Origin: Pseudohalocynthiibacter aestuariivivens
Lineage (GTDB): Bacteria; Pseudomonadota; Alphaproteobacteria; Rhodobacterales; Rhodobacteraceae
DNA: 60,763 nucleotides
Assembly: GCF_018457175.1 (NCBI RefSeq)
Contig: NZ_JAGFNU010000015.1
Coordinates: 1 to 60,763 of the forward strand
Direction: 5' to 3'
Part shown: positions 26,609 through 36,489 of the stretch, piece by piece
Position numbering within the stretch: the stretch's first letter is position 1
Layout of the letters: each line of letters begins with the position of its first letter
Position numbers and translations under genes: made by a program
The notes under the pieces: model-generated
Told to the model about the DNA's origin: nothing
Seen by the model: the letters and a program-made list of their open reading frames with translations, nothing else
The model's database searches: none

Positions 26609-28020
26609 TCACACCAGTTATTCTTTGCGGTGGTTCGGGAACGCGTCTTTGGCCTTTGTCGCGAAAGAGCTATCCAAAGCAGTTTTCAAAACTAATTGGC
26701 GACCAGAGCCTGTTTCAGATGTCAGCATCGCGCGTAAAGGGCGACGGATATACTGCTCCTTTGGTTCTGACCAATTCTGATTTCAGGTTTATTGTCGCGG
26801 AACAGCTTACAGAAATCGGGATCGACCCAGGTGCTGTTCTGATCGAACCCGAAGGGCGCAACACTGCCCCGGCGATTCTGGCGGCCGCTCTCTATTTGCT
26901 TGAAAAAGACAAAGACGCAATGATACTGGTCTTGCCGTCAGACCACAATGTACCGGATGCTGACCATTTTTCTAAAACGGTCCAAACGGGTAAAGATGCG
27001 GCACTTGCAGGCAATCTGGTAGCTTTTGGCATCGGTCCAACACGACCGGAATCCGGATACGGTTACTTAGAACTGGAAAGCCCTTCAGCGAATGGCGAAG
27101 CCGTAAAACTGCGCCGTTTTGTGGAGAAACCAGATGTAGCCACAGCACAAAAGATGTTGGATGCTGGGAATTTCCTCTGGAATGCGGGAATATTTTTGTT
27201 CAAAGCCCAGACAATTGTAGACGCCTTCAAAGAAAATAAATCAGATCTGATGACACCGGTCAAACGCGCGATTGACGAAGCTGAGACTGATTTGGGTTTT
27301 TTGCGTCTCGCGCCCGAGCCCTGGTCAGAAGCTGAGGATATATCGATTGACTATGCGGTCATGGAAAAAGCTAAAAATCTGTCGGCTGTGCCATTTAGTG
27401 GAGGCTGGTCCGATCTTGGAGACTGGGACAGTGTCTGGCGCGAAACGAAAGGCGATGATGATGGTCTTGTAACCTCTGGCGCCGCAATCGGAATAGATTG
27501 CAAGAACACGCTTTTGCGTTCGGAAGCCAAGGGTACGGAAATAGTCGGGATTGGCTTAGAAAACATTGTCGCGATTGCAATGCCAGATGCAGTACTGGTC
27601 GCAGACAAGTCCCGCGCGCAAGACGTCAAACTCGCAGTAGACGCGCTAAAACAGAAGAAATCCAACCAGGCCGTTCAATTCCCCCGCGATCATCGCCCTT
27701 GGGGAAGTTTCGAGAGTCTATACATGGGCTCCCGGTTTCAGGTGAAACGCATTGTTGTAAAGCCCGGCGGAATTCTTAGCCTTCAAAGCCATGTGCATCG
27801 TTCCGAACATTGGGTTGTCGTCGAAGGAACTGCAAAAGTCACGATCGGTGACGTAGTTAAGCTCGTAAGTGACAACGAGTCAGTTTACATTCCTTTGGGG
27901 GAAAAACACCGAATGGAGAACCCGGGCAAAGTACCCATGGTACTGATTGAAGTTCAAACAGGCAGCTATCTGGGTGAAGATGACATTGTGCGCTATGAAG
28001 ATGTATACGCCCGCGATTGA
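26605..28020 (+). CDS. manC: Mannose-1-phosphate guanylyltransferase / mannose-6-phosphate isomerase
   Basis: The 471-residue bifunctional protein has a nucleotidyltransferase domain opening ITPVILCGGSGTRLWPLSRK, with FVEKPD near residue 175. A C-terminal cupin isomerase domain (about 350-470) includes RPWGSFESLYMGSRFQVKRI and SLQSHVHRSEHW. It makes GDP-mannose, the precursor used by Gmd upstream. No phosphomannomutase gene is seen in the window. Start overlaps the FkbM stop. Confidence 0.93.
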   Translation: MITPVILCGGSGTRLWPLSRKSYPKQFSKLIGDQSLFQMSASRVKGDGYTAPLVLTNSDFRFIVAEQLTEIGIDPGAVLIEPEGRNTAPAILAAALYLLEKDKDAMILVLPSDHNVPDADHFSKTVQTGKDAALAGNLVAFGIGPTRPESGYGYLELESPSANGEAVKLRRFVEKPDVATAQKMLDAGNFLWNAGIFLFKAQTIVDAFKENKSDLMTPVKRAIDEAETDLGFLRLAPEPWSEAEDISIDYAVMEKAKNLSAVPFSGGWSDLGDWDSVWRETKGDDDGLVTSGAAIGIDCKNTLLRSEAKGTEIVGIGLENIVAIAMPDAVLVADKSRAQDVKLAVDALKQKKSNQAVQFPRDHRPWGSFESLYMGSRFQVKRIVVKPGGILSLQSHVHRSEHWVVVEGTAKVTIGDVVKLVSDNESVYIPLGEKHRMENPGKVPMVLIEVQTGSYLGEDDIVRYEDVYARD

Positions 28021-28032
28021 GGCCCATCTTTC

Positions 28033-29079
28033 ATGCCCCCACCTGAGCTTTATGTAACAAATTTCAACAAGAATTTCACTGGAGTCTCTGCGACTACGGC
28101 AGGGGTGGTTGCTGTTCAGCAAGACCAGTTTGATATGCGCCTTGTTGGGCAACCGCTTCCGCATTGTCCGGTACCAATTTCAAAGCAGCTCGCATATAAA
28201 CTTAGTCGTAAAAAACCGCCCGACCGGCCATTTTCCATTTGGCATGTACGGCGCAATCCCGAAATGCGGGCAGCCTTGTGGGCGCGCGATGTTTTGCGGC
28301 TGCCTATAAAAATTGTTTTCACCTCGGCGGCGCAAAGGTTACATTCGGCATATCCACGCTGGCTGATCTCCAATATGGACGCGGTGATTGCAACAACGCC
28401 CGAAGCCGCCAGTTTTGTTTCGAATGTGCATGCGGTCGTGTCACATGGTGTTGACACCAATCAGTTCAGACCTGCGCAAAACCGCTCTAGCGCCTGGCGG
28501 ATGCTAGGGTACGGTGGCACGTTTGGCCTTGCCGCAGTAGGGCGAATCAGACCCGAAAAAGGGACCGATATTTTTGTAGAGGCAATGCTGGAGGTTTTGC
28601 CAAAGCACCCTGACCTTGTCGCCCTGATCGTTGGCAAGACCGCAAAGGAACATTTGAGTTTCAAGCGAAAACTTGAATCTCGCATCGAAAGCGCTGGCCT
28701 TTCAAACCGATTAGTTTTTACGGGCGAAGTGAAGCCTGACAAGATGCCCGCACTGATGCGTGCGCTTACACTACTCGTCGCGCTGCCTCGGTATGAAGGT
28801 TACGGAATGACACCTTTGGAAGCTTTGGCAAGCGGAGCGCCTTTTATCGGCACAGAAACAGGGTACTTTCAGGAATTTTCGAATGACGGCCAACTGGGAA
28901 CCGTGGTTGGGACAGAAAACTCTGCCAAAGCTGCGGCGGCGGTTGAGGCATGGTTTGCAAATCCCGGGCGTCTGTCTAAAGCGTCAGAAATTGCACCGGG
29001 CTTTGTCAAACAGCAGCACAGCATTGAAAGGGAAGTCGCAGGAATCAACGCAGTTTACGAAGGGCTTTGGGCGCAATAA
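28033..29079 (+). CDS. Glycosyltransferase family 4 protein
   Basis: The 348-residue protein has the GT4 C-terminal donor domain: AAVGRIRPEKGTDIFVEAML, then RYEGYGMTPLEALASGAPFI, which contains the EX7E pair. The opening (PPPELYVTNFNKNFTGVSAT) resembles LPS-core mannosyltransferase-type proteins. GDP-mannose from ManC, 12 bases upstream, is the likely donor, but this is inferred. Confidence 0.8.
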   Translation: MPPPELYVTNFNKNFTGVSATTAGVVAVQQDQFDMRLVGQPLPHCPVPISKQLAYKLSRKKPPDRPFSIWHVRRNPEMRAALWARDVLRLPIKIVFTSAAQRLHSAYPRWLISNMDAVIATTPEAASFVSNVHAVVSHGVDTNQFRPAQNRSSAWRMLGYGGTFGLAAVGRIRPEKGTDIFVEAMLEVLPKHPDLVALIVGKTAKEHLSFKRKLESRIESAGLSNRLVFTGEVKPDKMPALMRALTLLVALPRYEGYGMTPLEALASGAPFIGTETGYFQEFSNDGQLGTVVGTENSAKAAAAVEAWFANPGRLSKASEIAPGFVKQQHSIEREVAGINAVYEGLWAQ

Positions 29080-29200
29080 ACTGATGAAACTAAACGTTAT
29101 AAAAGCTACTCCAAGTACCATTTGAGGCTTTGAAAGGTCTCGCTTCACTTGTTTAACGCAACTAATCTATAATGATATCTTAATAGCGAAGGACAGCAGC

Positions 29201-30469
29201 GTGTTTAAATACCGCATTATTCTTGTGCTGGCATGGCTGGTTCTTCCGTTTGTTTTTGTCCACCGGTTTTTTTCCGGAAGAGACACTGCAGCAACATTCC
29301 TTGCCCGCCTTGGATATAGCAAAGAGAAATGTACAAATCCCAGATTGATTTGGCTACATGCAGCGAGTCTGGGCGAGTTTAATACGCTGGAACTTTTGCT
29401 GCCCGTATTTAGCAGGAAGTTTCAAAACTATGATTTTCTCGTGACGGTTTCGAACCGGCTCACATTCGAAAAAGTAAAGCGTTTGCGTTTACGCTCGCCT
29501 TCCCTGCACGCCGATATAGCTCCATTAGATTTCAACTGTGTGTTGAACAGGTTTTTCAAACGCTGGAAGCCAACATGCCTGATCACGATTGAAAACGAAG
29601 TTTATCCAAACCGAAACCTAAAATGTTCAGAAGAAAACATACCGATTGTCTTCGTCAATGCCCGGATGTCTGCGAAAAGTTTTAGCTCTTGGCAAAAAGA
29701 CGAGACCTTTGCCAGAAAAGTTTTCCAATGTATCGATTTCTGTTTTCCTCAGGATCAAAGCTCCGCTGTTCGTTTTTCTGAGCTGGGTGTAGCACCTGAC
29801 CGGATAAAGTTGTTAGGAAATCTCAAACGATTTCAAGAGTCTACTGAAATCACGCATCCAGACGTCGACAAGCTTCGGTCTGTTTTTGATCCACTTTTTA
29901 CACTGTGTGCAGCGTCTACCCACAAGGGAGAAGACCAGATTATCCTTGATGCCTTCAGGACGGCCCGCAAAACCCAACCCAATCTGAAACTTATTCTGGT
30001 TCCACGCCACCCACGACGGTCGCATGAGATAAGAGGTTTGGTTGATCAGGCAGGGTTCTCCTGTGCAGTCCGTTCGCAAGATACGCTTCCAAAAGCATCA
30101 GATGATATCTATCTCGCTGATACTATGGGGGAAATGCCACTATGGTATTCTTCTGCCGCAACGACATTTGTTGCAGGTTCTCTGGTTCCCGTTGGTGGGC
30201 ACACGCCGTTTGAGCCAGCCGTATATGGATCTGCTATTATCCACGGATCGCAATATTCAAACTTCAAAGCAATTTACGAGCAACTCGTTTGTAACAACGG
30301 CTCAATACAGGCTGACACCGCCGATGAAATTGCAACTGCCTGGATAAAACTTCTTGATGAAAACTCACGAAACACTCAGATAGCGGCGAGTAAAAAATCC
30401 CTTTTCAAAAACGGTGCAAAAGGCAAAATGTTGGACGAAATCACTTTTAAAGTCGCTTCACTGCTTTAA
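29201..30469 (+). CDS. waaA: 3-deoxy-D-manno-octulosonic acid (Kdo) transferase
   Basis: The 422-residue protein follows WaaA/KdtA: an N-terminal membrane helix, IWLHAASLGEFNTLELLLPV with the catalytic Glu, LVTVSNRLTFEKVKR, VNARMSAKSFSSW, and the C-terminal PVGGHTPFEPAVYGS. It moves Kdo from CMP-Kdo to lipid A precursor at the inner membrane. GTG 29201 has AAGGA upstream. The sequence is rather divergent and Lys/Phe-rich, so it could be a second, specialised Kdo-type transferase and not the main one. Confidence 0.8.
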   Translation: MFKYRIILVLAWLVLPFVFVHRFFSGRDTAATFLARLGYSKEKCTNPRLIWLHAASLGEFNTLELLLPVFSRKFQNYDFLVTVSNRLTFEKVKRLRLRSPSLHADIAPLDFNCVLNRFFKRWKPTCLITIENEVYPNRNLKCSEENIPIVFVNARMSAKSFSSWQKDETFARKVFQCIDFCFPQDQSSAVRFSELGVAPDRIKLLGNLKRFQESTEITHPDVDKLRSVFDPLFTLCAASTHKGEDQIILDAFRTARKTQPNLKLILVPRHPRRSHEIRGLVDQAGFSCAVRSQDTLPKASDDIYLADTMGEMPLWYSSAATTFVAGSLVPVGGHTPFEPAVYGSAIIHGSQYSNFKAIYEQLVCNNGSIQADTADEIATAWIKLLDENSRNTQIAASKKSLFKNGAKGKMLDEITFKVASLL

Positions 30470-30567
30470 AAACCACCCTGAAAATAGGCAACAGATTCGC
30501 TTGATAAGAAAAAAGGCTGTTCATTCACCCTTTTCGGACAACTTTTGCTTTGCTATGCTTCCACAAA

Positions 30568-31098
30568 ATGAACAATAAGTTGCGAAATCAGCATACGACA
30601 GGCAAGCGCGGCGGCTCTAAAGTGACGATAGTGAATACAAAACAACAGCCGATACAGCTGAACGCGTCGCAAAAACACGGCGTACGAACCCAATTCGGAG
30701 CACTTTGCTATCGTGTAAATAACGATAAGGTTCAGGTCTTGCTGGTTACCAGCCGCGGTGCCGGACGCTGGATCATCCCAAAGGGATGGCCCATGGATCA
30801 GCAAACACCGGCGAGCGCTGCGGCACAGGAAGCCTTTGAGGAGGCGGGTGTTGAAGGCAAAATCGAAAATATCTGCCTTGGTATCTTTTCATATGTGAAA
30901 AGCAGGAATGTAGAAGACGAACTTCCCTGCGTCGTCGCAGTCTTTCCGATGAAGGTGAAACGGCTGCTAAGAAAATTTCCCGAGGCGAAAGAAAGAAACC
31001 GCCGGTGGTTCAGTGTCAAAAAAGCAGCTTCCATGGTCAGCGAACCCGAACTTGCGCAGATCATTCGCGCATTTGAACCTGCGTTGCTTCCGCGCTAA
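30568..31098 (+). CDS. Nudix hydrolase
   Basis: The 176-residue protein has a Nudix-like box around GWPMDQQTPASAAAQEAFEE, then AGVEG, where QEAFEEAG replaces the standard REUXEEXG. This variant is common in the diphosphoinositol-polyphosphate-hydrolase-like branch (IIPKGWPM). Substrate unknown; likely a nucleotide or polyphosphate. ATG 30568 is chosen as the first ATG; a start a little further in is possible because the first 30 residues are basic and unconserved in look. Confidence 0.8.
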   Translation: MNNKLRNQHTTGKRGGSKVTIVNTKQQPIQLNASQKHGVRTQFGALCYRVNNDKVQVLLVTSRGAGRWIIPKGWPMDQQTPASAAAQEAFEEAGVEGKIENICLGIFSYVKSRNVEDELPCVVAVFPMKVKRLLRKFPEAKERNRRWFSVKKAASMVSEPELAQIIRAFEPALLPR

Positions 31099-31166
31099 GT
31101 GCCTATCTCGTCATTGTTAAAACAATAACAAACGACTATCTTTGCAGCGATGCTAAGGAAGGCTCA

Positions 31167-31610
31167 ATGATCCGGTATACTCTCAAATGCGCCAATGATC
31201 ACCAGTTTGAAAGCTGGTTTCAGTCGGCTGACGCTTTTGACAAGGTCAAGGCTGCCAATTTGGTGGCCTGCCCGGATTGTGGTGATACCGCTGTTACAAA
31301 GGCAATAATGGCCCCGAAAGTACGCACAGCGCGCGGTGCAGCGCAAACTCCCGTCGAGGAAATTAAGAAACCCCTTTCCACACCGACGACCGAGCAGGAA
31401 ACAATACTTGCAAAGCTGAAGTCGGAAATTGAAGCCAATTCAGATTACGTCGGTATGAATTTTGCCAAGGAAGCACGGGCAATTCACGATGGTGATGCGC
31501 CGGCACGCGCAATTTATGGCGAAGCAAAGCTTGAAGAGGCCAAATCGCTTATAGAGGATGGGGTGCCAGTAGCCCCCCTACCCTTCACACCGAACAGAAA
31601 AACAAACTAA
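31167..31610 (+). CDS. DUF1178-family protein
   Basis: The 147-residue protein begins MIRYTLKCANDHQFESWFQS and has a zinc-ribbon-like CPDCG, then NSDYVGMNFAKEARAIHDGD and the C-terminal GVPVAPLPF, the pattern of DUF1178. The family is widespread in alphaproteobacteria and has no known role. AAGGAA precedes the ATG. An SDR gene follows after 11 bases. Confidence 0.88.
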   Translation: MIRYTLKCANDHQFESWFQSADAFDKVKAANLVACPDCGDTAVTKAIMAPKVRTARGAAQTPVEEIKKPLSTPTTEQETILAKLKSEIEANSDYVGMNFAKEARAIHDGDAPARAIYGEAKLEEAKSLIEDGVPVAPLPFTPNRKTN

Positions 31611-31621
31611 GGGGTTAGCCA

Positions 31622-32275
31622 ATGACTGTACTTATTACCGGGGCAAACCGGGGAATTGGCCGTGCTCTCTTTGAACTTTATAAGACTCATGGCACTGAAG
31701 TTATTGGAACCACAAGAGGCGCAATTCCTGACGAGAGTTGGGTTACCCTAGATGTGGCAGATCCCGTTTCGCAACAAGACGTGGCGCGAAGGCTTGAGAA
31801 TAAACCTGTTGAACTGCTGGTTTGCAACGCTGGGGTATATCTCGATAAAGGCCATAGCCTTGCAGACGGTTATGACGCCGAAACATGGGCCGAAAGCTTT
31901 GCGGTAAACGTGACGGGTGTTTTTCTTACCGTGCAGGCAATGCTTGCAAATCTGCAGCTTGCAAACACTCCGCGAATTGCGATTATTTCGTCTCAGATGG
32001 GCTCTGACACAAGAGCCCCTGGCGGCTCATACGCTTATCGAGCATCAAAAGCTGCTGCGCTGAATCTAGGCCGGAACTTAGCGGCAGATCTAAAAGGACT
32101 TGGGATCGCGGTCGGTATCTATCATCCTGGCTGGGTTCAAACCGATATGGGCGGTGCAAGTGCTGAAATTACTGAAACCGAATCTGTCTCAGGTTTGAAA
32201 AGCCGGTTTGCAGAGCTTTCGCTTGAAACCACTGGGTCCTTTCTGACCTGGGACGGCCGGACACATCCCTTTTAA
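31622..32275 (+). CDS. Short-chain dehydrogenase/reductase
   Basis: The 217-residue classical SDR has TGANRGIGRALFELYKTHG, the NAG motif in LLVCNAGVYL, catalytic Ser in IAIISSQMGS and YAYRASKAA. It resembles CsgA-like C-factor oxidoreductases. Substrate unknown. It may share a transcript with the DUF1178 gene. Confidence 0.85.
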   Translation: MTVLITGANRGIGRALFELYKTHGTEVIGTTRGAIPDESWVTLDVADPVSQQDVARRLENKPVELLVCNAGVYLDKGHSLADGYDAETWAESFAVNVTGVFLTVQAMLANLQLANTPRIAIISSQMGSDTRAPGGSYAYRASKAAALNLGRNLAADLKGLGIAVGIYHPGWVQTDMGGASAEITETESVSGLKSRFAELSLETTGSFLTWDGRTHPF

Positions 32276-32368
32276 GGTTCGCAGAGACAACGCACCGCAC
32301 TTGCTCTTGGAGCGTATCCCCCCTAAGAAAACCTCGGTTTATAGAAAGCTAGGGCTAAGGGATATTCC

Positions 32369-33607
32369 ATGCCGCTTTTGGTAGTTAAATTCGGGGGTAC
32401 CTCTGTTGGCTCTCTGGACAAAATCCGCCGCGCTGCAAAACGCGTCGGCGTTGAAGTCGCACGGGGCTATGACGTCATAGTCATCGTTTCAGCGATGTCC
32501 GGAAAGACCAACGAACTGGTCAACTGGGTTGGCGAAACGTCACCGTTGTTCGATGCGCGCGAATATGACGCCGTGGTCAGTTCTGGCGAGAACGTAACCG
32601 CTGGTTTAATGGCGCTTACACTTCAGGAAATGGATGTCCCGGCGCGAAGCTGGCAGGGCTGGCAAGTGCCGGTGATGACAACCTCTGCCCATTCCGCAGC
32701 ACGGATAGAGGATATTCCAACAGAAAACCTGAATGCCAAGTTTGACGAAGGCATGCGCGTTGCTGTGGTTGCTGGTTTTCAGGGGATCAGCCCGGAAGGG
32801 CGCATCACCACACTTGGCCGGGGCGGATCGGATACGACAGCCGTCGCCTTCGCCGCTGCCTTTGGCGCTGAACGCTGCGACATCTACACCGATGTTGACG
32901 GCGTCTATACGACCGATCCGCGGATCAGCGAAAAAGCCCGCAAACTCGACAAGATCGCATTCGAAGAGATGCTGGAGCTCGCTTCATTGGGCGCCAAGGT
33001 TCTTCAGACGCGTTCGGTAGAACTTGCAATGCGCTACAAGGTTAAGCTGCGCGTCCTGTCCAGTTTTGATGAACAAACAGAAACATCCGGCACATATGTC
33101 TGTGACGAGGAGGAAATTATGGAATCAAATGCAGTTTCCGGCGTCGCCTATTCGCGTGATGAAGCGAAAATGACCCTGATCTCGGTCGCTGACCGGCCCG
33201 GTATTGCGGCTGCCATCTTTGGACCGCTGGCGGATGCTGGCGTTAACGTTGACATGATCGTGCAAAACATATCCGAAGAAGGTCGTACCGATATGACCTT
33301 CTCTTGCCCGACAGATCAGGTTTTGCGTGCCGAGAAAGCCCTGCAGGGGGCCAAGGCGGAAGGCAGCATAAATTACCACGATCTTGTTGCTGATCAGGAT
33401 GTTGCCAAAGTGTCGGTTGTAGGTATCGGAATGCGCTCGCACGCTGGTGTTGCCGCGCAAATGTTTCATGCGCTTCATGCTGAAGGAATAAACATTAAGG
33501 TCATCACAACCTCTGAAATCAAGATTTCCGTACTAATAGATCGGAAATATATGGAACTTGCCGTCCAAGCCCTGCATGATGCTTTTGAACTGGAAAAAAG
33601 CGCTTAA
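32369..33607 (+). CDS. lysC: Aspartate kinase
   Basis: The 412-residue enzyme starts LLVVKFGGTSVGSLDKI, has TLGRGGSDTTAVAFAAAF and two C-terminal ACT domains (about residues 265-410), as in single-function LysC. It phosphorylates aspartate, the first step to lysine, threonine and methionine, and is feedback-inhibited through the ACT domains. AGGGA precedes the ATG. ptsP follows after eight bases, a common alphaproteobacterial arrangement. No leader peptide or riboswitch is evident upstream. Confidence 0.95.
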   Translation: MPLLVVKFGGTSVGSLDKIRRAAKRVGVEVARGYDVIVIVSAMSGKTNELVNWVGETSPLFDAREYDAVVSSGENVTAGLMALTLQEMDVPARSWQGWQVPVMTTSAHSAARIEDIPTENLNAKFDEGMRVAVVAGFQGISPEGRITTLGRGGSDTTAVAFAAAFGAERCDIYTDVDGVYTTDPRISEKARKLDKIAFEEMLELASLGAKVLQTRSVELAMRYKVKLRVLSSFDEQTETSGTYVCDEEEIMESNAVSGVAYSRDEAKMTLISVADRPGIAAAIFGPLADAGVNVDMIVQNISEEGRTDMTFSCPTDQVLRAEKALQGAKAEGSINYHDLVADQDVAKVSVVGIGMRSHAGVAAQMFHALHAEGINIKVITTSEIKISVLIDRKYMELAVQALHDAFELEKSA

Positions 33608-33615
33608 AGGGGCCC

Positions 33616-35859
33616 ATGGCCGAACAAACAGAAAGTGAAAGCCGCAAACTTCTCAGACGTTTGCGCGATACATTGGCGGAAGACAGTGCTGGTCAGACCC
33701 GTCTGGACCGGATCATGCATCTGACTGCGGATTCGATGCAGACGGAAGTTTGCTCAATATATCTGTTCCGTGACGCTGAGACGCTGGAACTTTGTGCGAC
33801 AGAAGGTTTGAACCCTGAATCTGTTCACCAGACTCGGCTTAAACTTGGAGAAGGTCTGGTTGGGCGCGTCGCGAAATTCACAAAATTGATCAACACGGCG
33901 AACGCCCCTCAGGAAAAGGGCTTTCGTTTTATGCCCGAAACTGGCGAAGAAATTTATTCTTCTTTTCTGGGTGTACCCGTCCAGCGGCTGGGCGAACGCC
34001 TTGGCGTATTGGTCGTACAATCCAAAGAAGCCCGACAGTTTTCTGAAGACGAAGTCTACGCGCTGGAAGTGGTCGCAATGGTTCTGGCTGAAATGACCGA
34101 ACTTGGTGCTTTCATTGGCGAAGGCGCAGCATTGTCCGCGCGGCATCAGCAACCCGTCATGCTCAAAGGTGGGGTTGGACAGGAAGGAACGGCTGAAGGT
34201 CATGTATTTCTGCACGAACCCCGCGTCGTCGTAACAAACCCTATCGCTGACGATCCACATGCCGAATTGCAACGCCTGCAGGAAGCAATTGATCAGTTGC
34301 GCGTTTCCGTGGATCAAATGCTGACGAGTGCAGGGACAGGTGACAAAGAGCAGATGCAGGTGCTTGAAGCCTACAGGATGTTTGCCAATTCCAAAGGCTG
34401 GATGCGCCGCATGGAGGAGGATATCGCGCGCGGCCTATCTGCAGAGGCCGCGGTTGAAAAAGAACAATCAACGGCCCGCGCGCGCCTGTCTCAGGTTCCT
34501 GACGCTTACCTGCGTGACCGGTTGCATGACCTTGACGATCTGTCGAACCGTCTGTTGCGCATCCTGACCGGGCAAGGCAAGGACACTGGTGCCGAAATGC
34601 CGGATAACCCAATTCTGGTTGCGCGCAACATCGGCCCCGGAGAGCTTTTGGAATATGGTCGATCGCTGAAAGGTATCATTCTTGAAGAGGGGTCCGTTGG
34701 CTCGCACGCCACGATCGTTGCGCGCGCGCTTGCTATTCCACTAATTATTCACGCAGAACGTATCACCAACGAAGCGCTGAATGGCGACCACGTGATGGTT
34801 GATGGCGAACAAGGTATTGTGCATCTGAGGCCTGACGATACTGTCGTCAGCGCGTTTCGTGACAAGATGGCAATGCAAGCTCAGGCACAGGAACGCTATA
34901 CCTCTATCCGGGACAAACCAGCCGAAACTCTTTGTGGAACAAATATCAGCCTGACAATGAATGCTGGCCTGATGGCGGATTTGCCGTCACTGGACAATTC
35001 AGGTGCAGATGGCGTCGGGTTATTCCGTACCGAACTCCAATTTCTTGTCCGAAACAAGGTGCCGCGCCGTGGGGAACTTGCTGCACTTTACGGGCGCGTC
35101 ATGGATGCAGCGCACGGCAAGCGCGTTATTTTTCGCACGCTTGACATAGGGTCTGACAAGGTACTGCCCTATATGAAACCGCAGGACGAGCCAAACCCCG
35201 CGCTTGGCTGGCGCGCCATCCGGGTCGGGCTTGATAAACCCGGTGTGATGCGGATGCAGCTTCAGGCGCTTCTGCGCGCCGCAAATGGCCGCCCAATGTA
35301 TATTATGTTTCCAATGGTTGCGCAGTTTGAAGAGTTTAAAGAAGCTCGGTCCTTTGTGTACAAAGAAGTGGAGAGAGAGCGCCAGCTTGGGCACGTCTTG
35401 CCAGAATCTTTGGAAGTGGGAGCGATGCTTGAGACACCTTCGCTTGCCTTTGCGCCGCGCCAATTCTTCGAAATGGCAGACTTTATTTCCATCGGGGGCA
35501 ATGATCTTAAACAGTTTTTCTTTGCCGCTGACCGCGAAAATGAACGCGTGCGAAGACGCTATGACACATTGAACGTTAGTTTCCTGACGTTTCTTGAGCA
35601 AATCGTTCAACGCTGCAACGAGACAGACACACCTCTCTCATTTTGCGGAGAGGATGCAGGACGGCCTGTTGAAGCCCTGTGTTTTGCAGCGATAGGCCTT
35701 CGCGCGCTTTCGATGCGACCGGCTTCAATTGGGCCAGTAAAATCAATTCTGCGTCGTTCAAACCTTGCTGAAGTTAAAGAAGTGATCGAAACCGCACGTG
35801 CACGTGGCGATCAATCCGTCCGCCCGGCGATCTTGGATTGGTTGACAAAAGAGAGCTGA
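33616..35859 (+). CDS. ptsP: Phosphoenolpyruvate-protein phosphotransferase of the nitrogen PTS (EI-Ntr)
   Basis: The 747-residue protein has an N-terminal GAF domain (about 20-165), then the enzyme I parts: phospho-His in SVGSHATIVARALAIP, the PEP site GVGLFRTELQF and the active-site Cys in SFCGEDAGRP. It passes phosphate from PEP to the NPr protein in a regulatory, not sugar-transporting, PTS. The GAF domain senses a small molecule such as glutamine in studied members. AGGGG lies just before the ATG. Confidence 0.95.
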   Translation: MAEQTESESRKLLRRLRDTLAEDSAGQTRLDRIMHLTADSMQTEVCSIYLFRDAETLELCATEGLNPESVHQTRLKLGEGLVGRVAKFTKLINTANAPQEKGFRFMPETGEEIYSSFLGVPVQRLGERLGVLVVQSKEARQFSEDEVYALEVVAMVLAEMTELGAFIGEGAALSARHQQPVMLKGGVGQEGTAEGHVFLHEPRVVVTNPIADDPHAELQRLQEAIDQLRVSVDQMLTSAGTGDKEQMQVLEAYRMFANSKGWMRRMEEDIARGLSAEAAVEKEQSTARARLSQVPDAYLRDRLHDLDDLSNRLLRILTGQGKDTGAEMPDNPILVARNIGPGELLEYGRSLKGIILEEGSVGSHATIVARALAIPLIIHAERITNEALNGDHVMVDGEQGIVHLRPDDTVVSAFRDKMAMQAQAQERYTSIRDKPAETLCGTNISLTMNAGLMADLPSLDNSGADGVGLFRTELQFLVRNKVPRRGELAALYGRVMDAAHGKRVIFRTLDIGSDKVLPYMKPQDEPNPALGWRAIRVGLDKPGVMRMQLQALLRAANGRPMYIMFPMVAQFEEFKEARSFVYKEVERERQLGHVLPESLEVGAMLETPSLAFAPRQFFEMADFISIGGNDLKQFFFAADRENERVRRRYDTLNVSFLTFLEQIVQRCNETDTPLSFCGEDAGRPVEALCFAAIGLRALSMRPASIGPVKSILRRSNLAEVKEVIETARARGDQSVRPAILDWLTKES

Positions 35860-35874
35860 GGGCGTCGCGCACAA

Positions 35875-35891
35875 TGCAGATACGATCTGCA
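35875..35891. repeat. Small hairpin between convergent ptsP and acetyltransferase genes
   Basis: TGCAGAT (35875-35881) pairs with ATCTGCA (35885-35891) around ACG. No T-run follows, so its use as a terminator is uncertain. Confidence 0.35.
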
Positions 35892-35910
35892 GGCTGGTGA
35901 ACCTCGTATT

Positions 35911-36402
35911 CTACTCGGCGTCCGCTTTCTGGACCATCCCTGTAACACCTACCCAGCTTCCCTCAACCAACTCTTGCCCTAGAACCCGCTCTGGATTGGT
36001 GGGCGGCGGCATCTCAACACCTTCGAGTTTGTTAAACCCGAAACGGCCGTAATAGGACGCATCCCCCACAAGCATAACGCGTTTCCAATCATTTTCGCGT
36101 GCAGTTTCAAGGCTTTCCTGAATGAGATATCCCCCAAGTCCTTCGCCCTGTCGGGTCGGGTGGACAGCGACAGGCCCTAGCAGCAAGGCGGGGCGTTTCC
36201 CGATACGAACTGGCCAAAACCGAATTGCCCCTGCCAGAATTCCATCTTCGTCCCGAGCAACAAGAGATAGCTCACGCACCGCCGAAATCCCGTCACGTAA
36301 ACGATAGGACGAAAGCGCCTCACGCCCCGGTGCAAAGCAAAGGTCATAGATCGCTTCTACTTCCCACCAATCCGTTGCTGTTTCTTCAGTTAGCCGATAC
36401 AC
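35911..36402 (-). CDS. GNAT-family N-acetyltransferase
   Basis: The 163-residue protein has the acetyl-CoA loop in HPTRQGEGLGGYLIQESLE and the YhbS-like segment GDASYYGRFGFNKL. It starts from GTG 36402 (MYRLTEETATDWWEVEAIYD). It is convergent to ptsP and divergent from the flavin reductase gene. The acceptor is unknown. Confidence 0.85.
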   Translation of the reverse strand: MYRLTEETATDWWEVEAIYDLCFAPGREALSSYRLRDGISAVRELSLVARDEDGILAGAIRFWPVRIGKRPALLLGPVAVHPTRQGEGLGGYLIQESLETARENDWKRVMLVGDASYYGRFGFNKLEGVEMPPPTNPERVLGQELVEGSWVGVTGMVQKADAE

Positions 36403-36489
36403 CGCTAGCGCTTTCCTAAAGTCACCAAACTTTTCTCTGGAAACGCCCCTAACACGACGTTACCAGTTGGGCAAACATTGGGAGCAAAG

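Noticed and set aside
35020-35610. A 196-codon minus-strand open frame
   Set aside because: It is antisense to ptsP, where the active-site motifs are clear.
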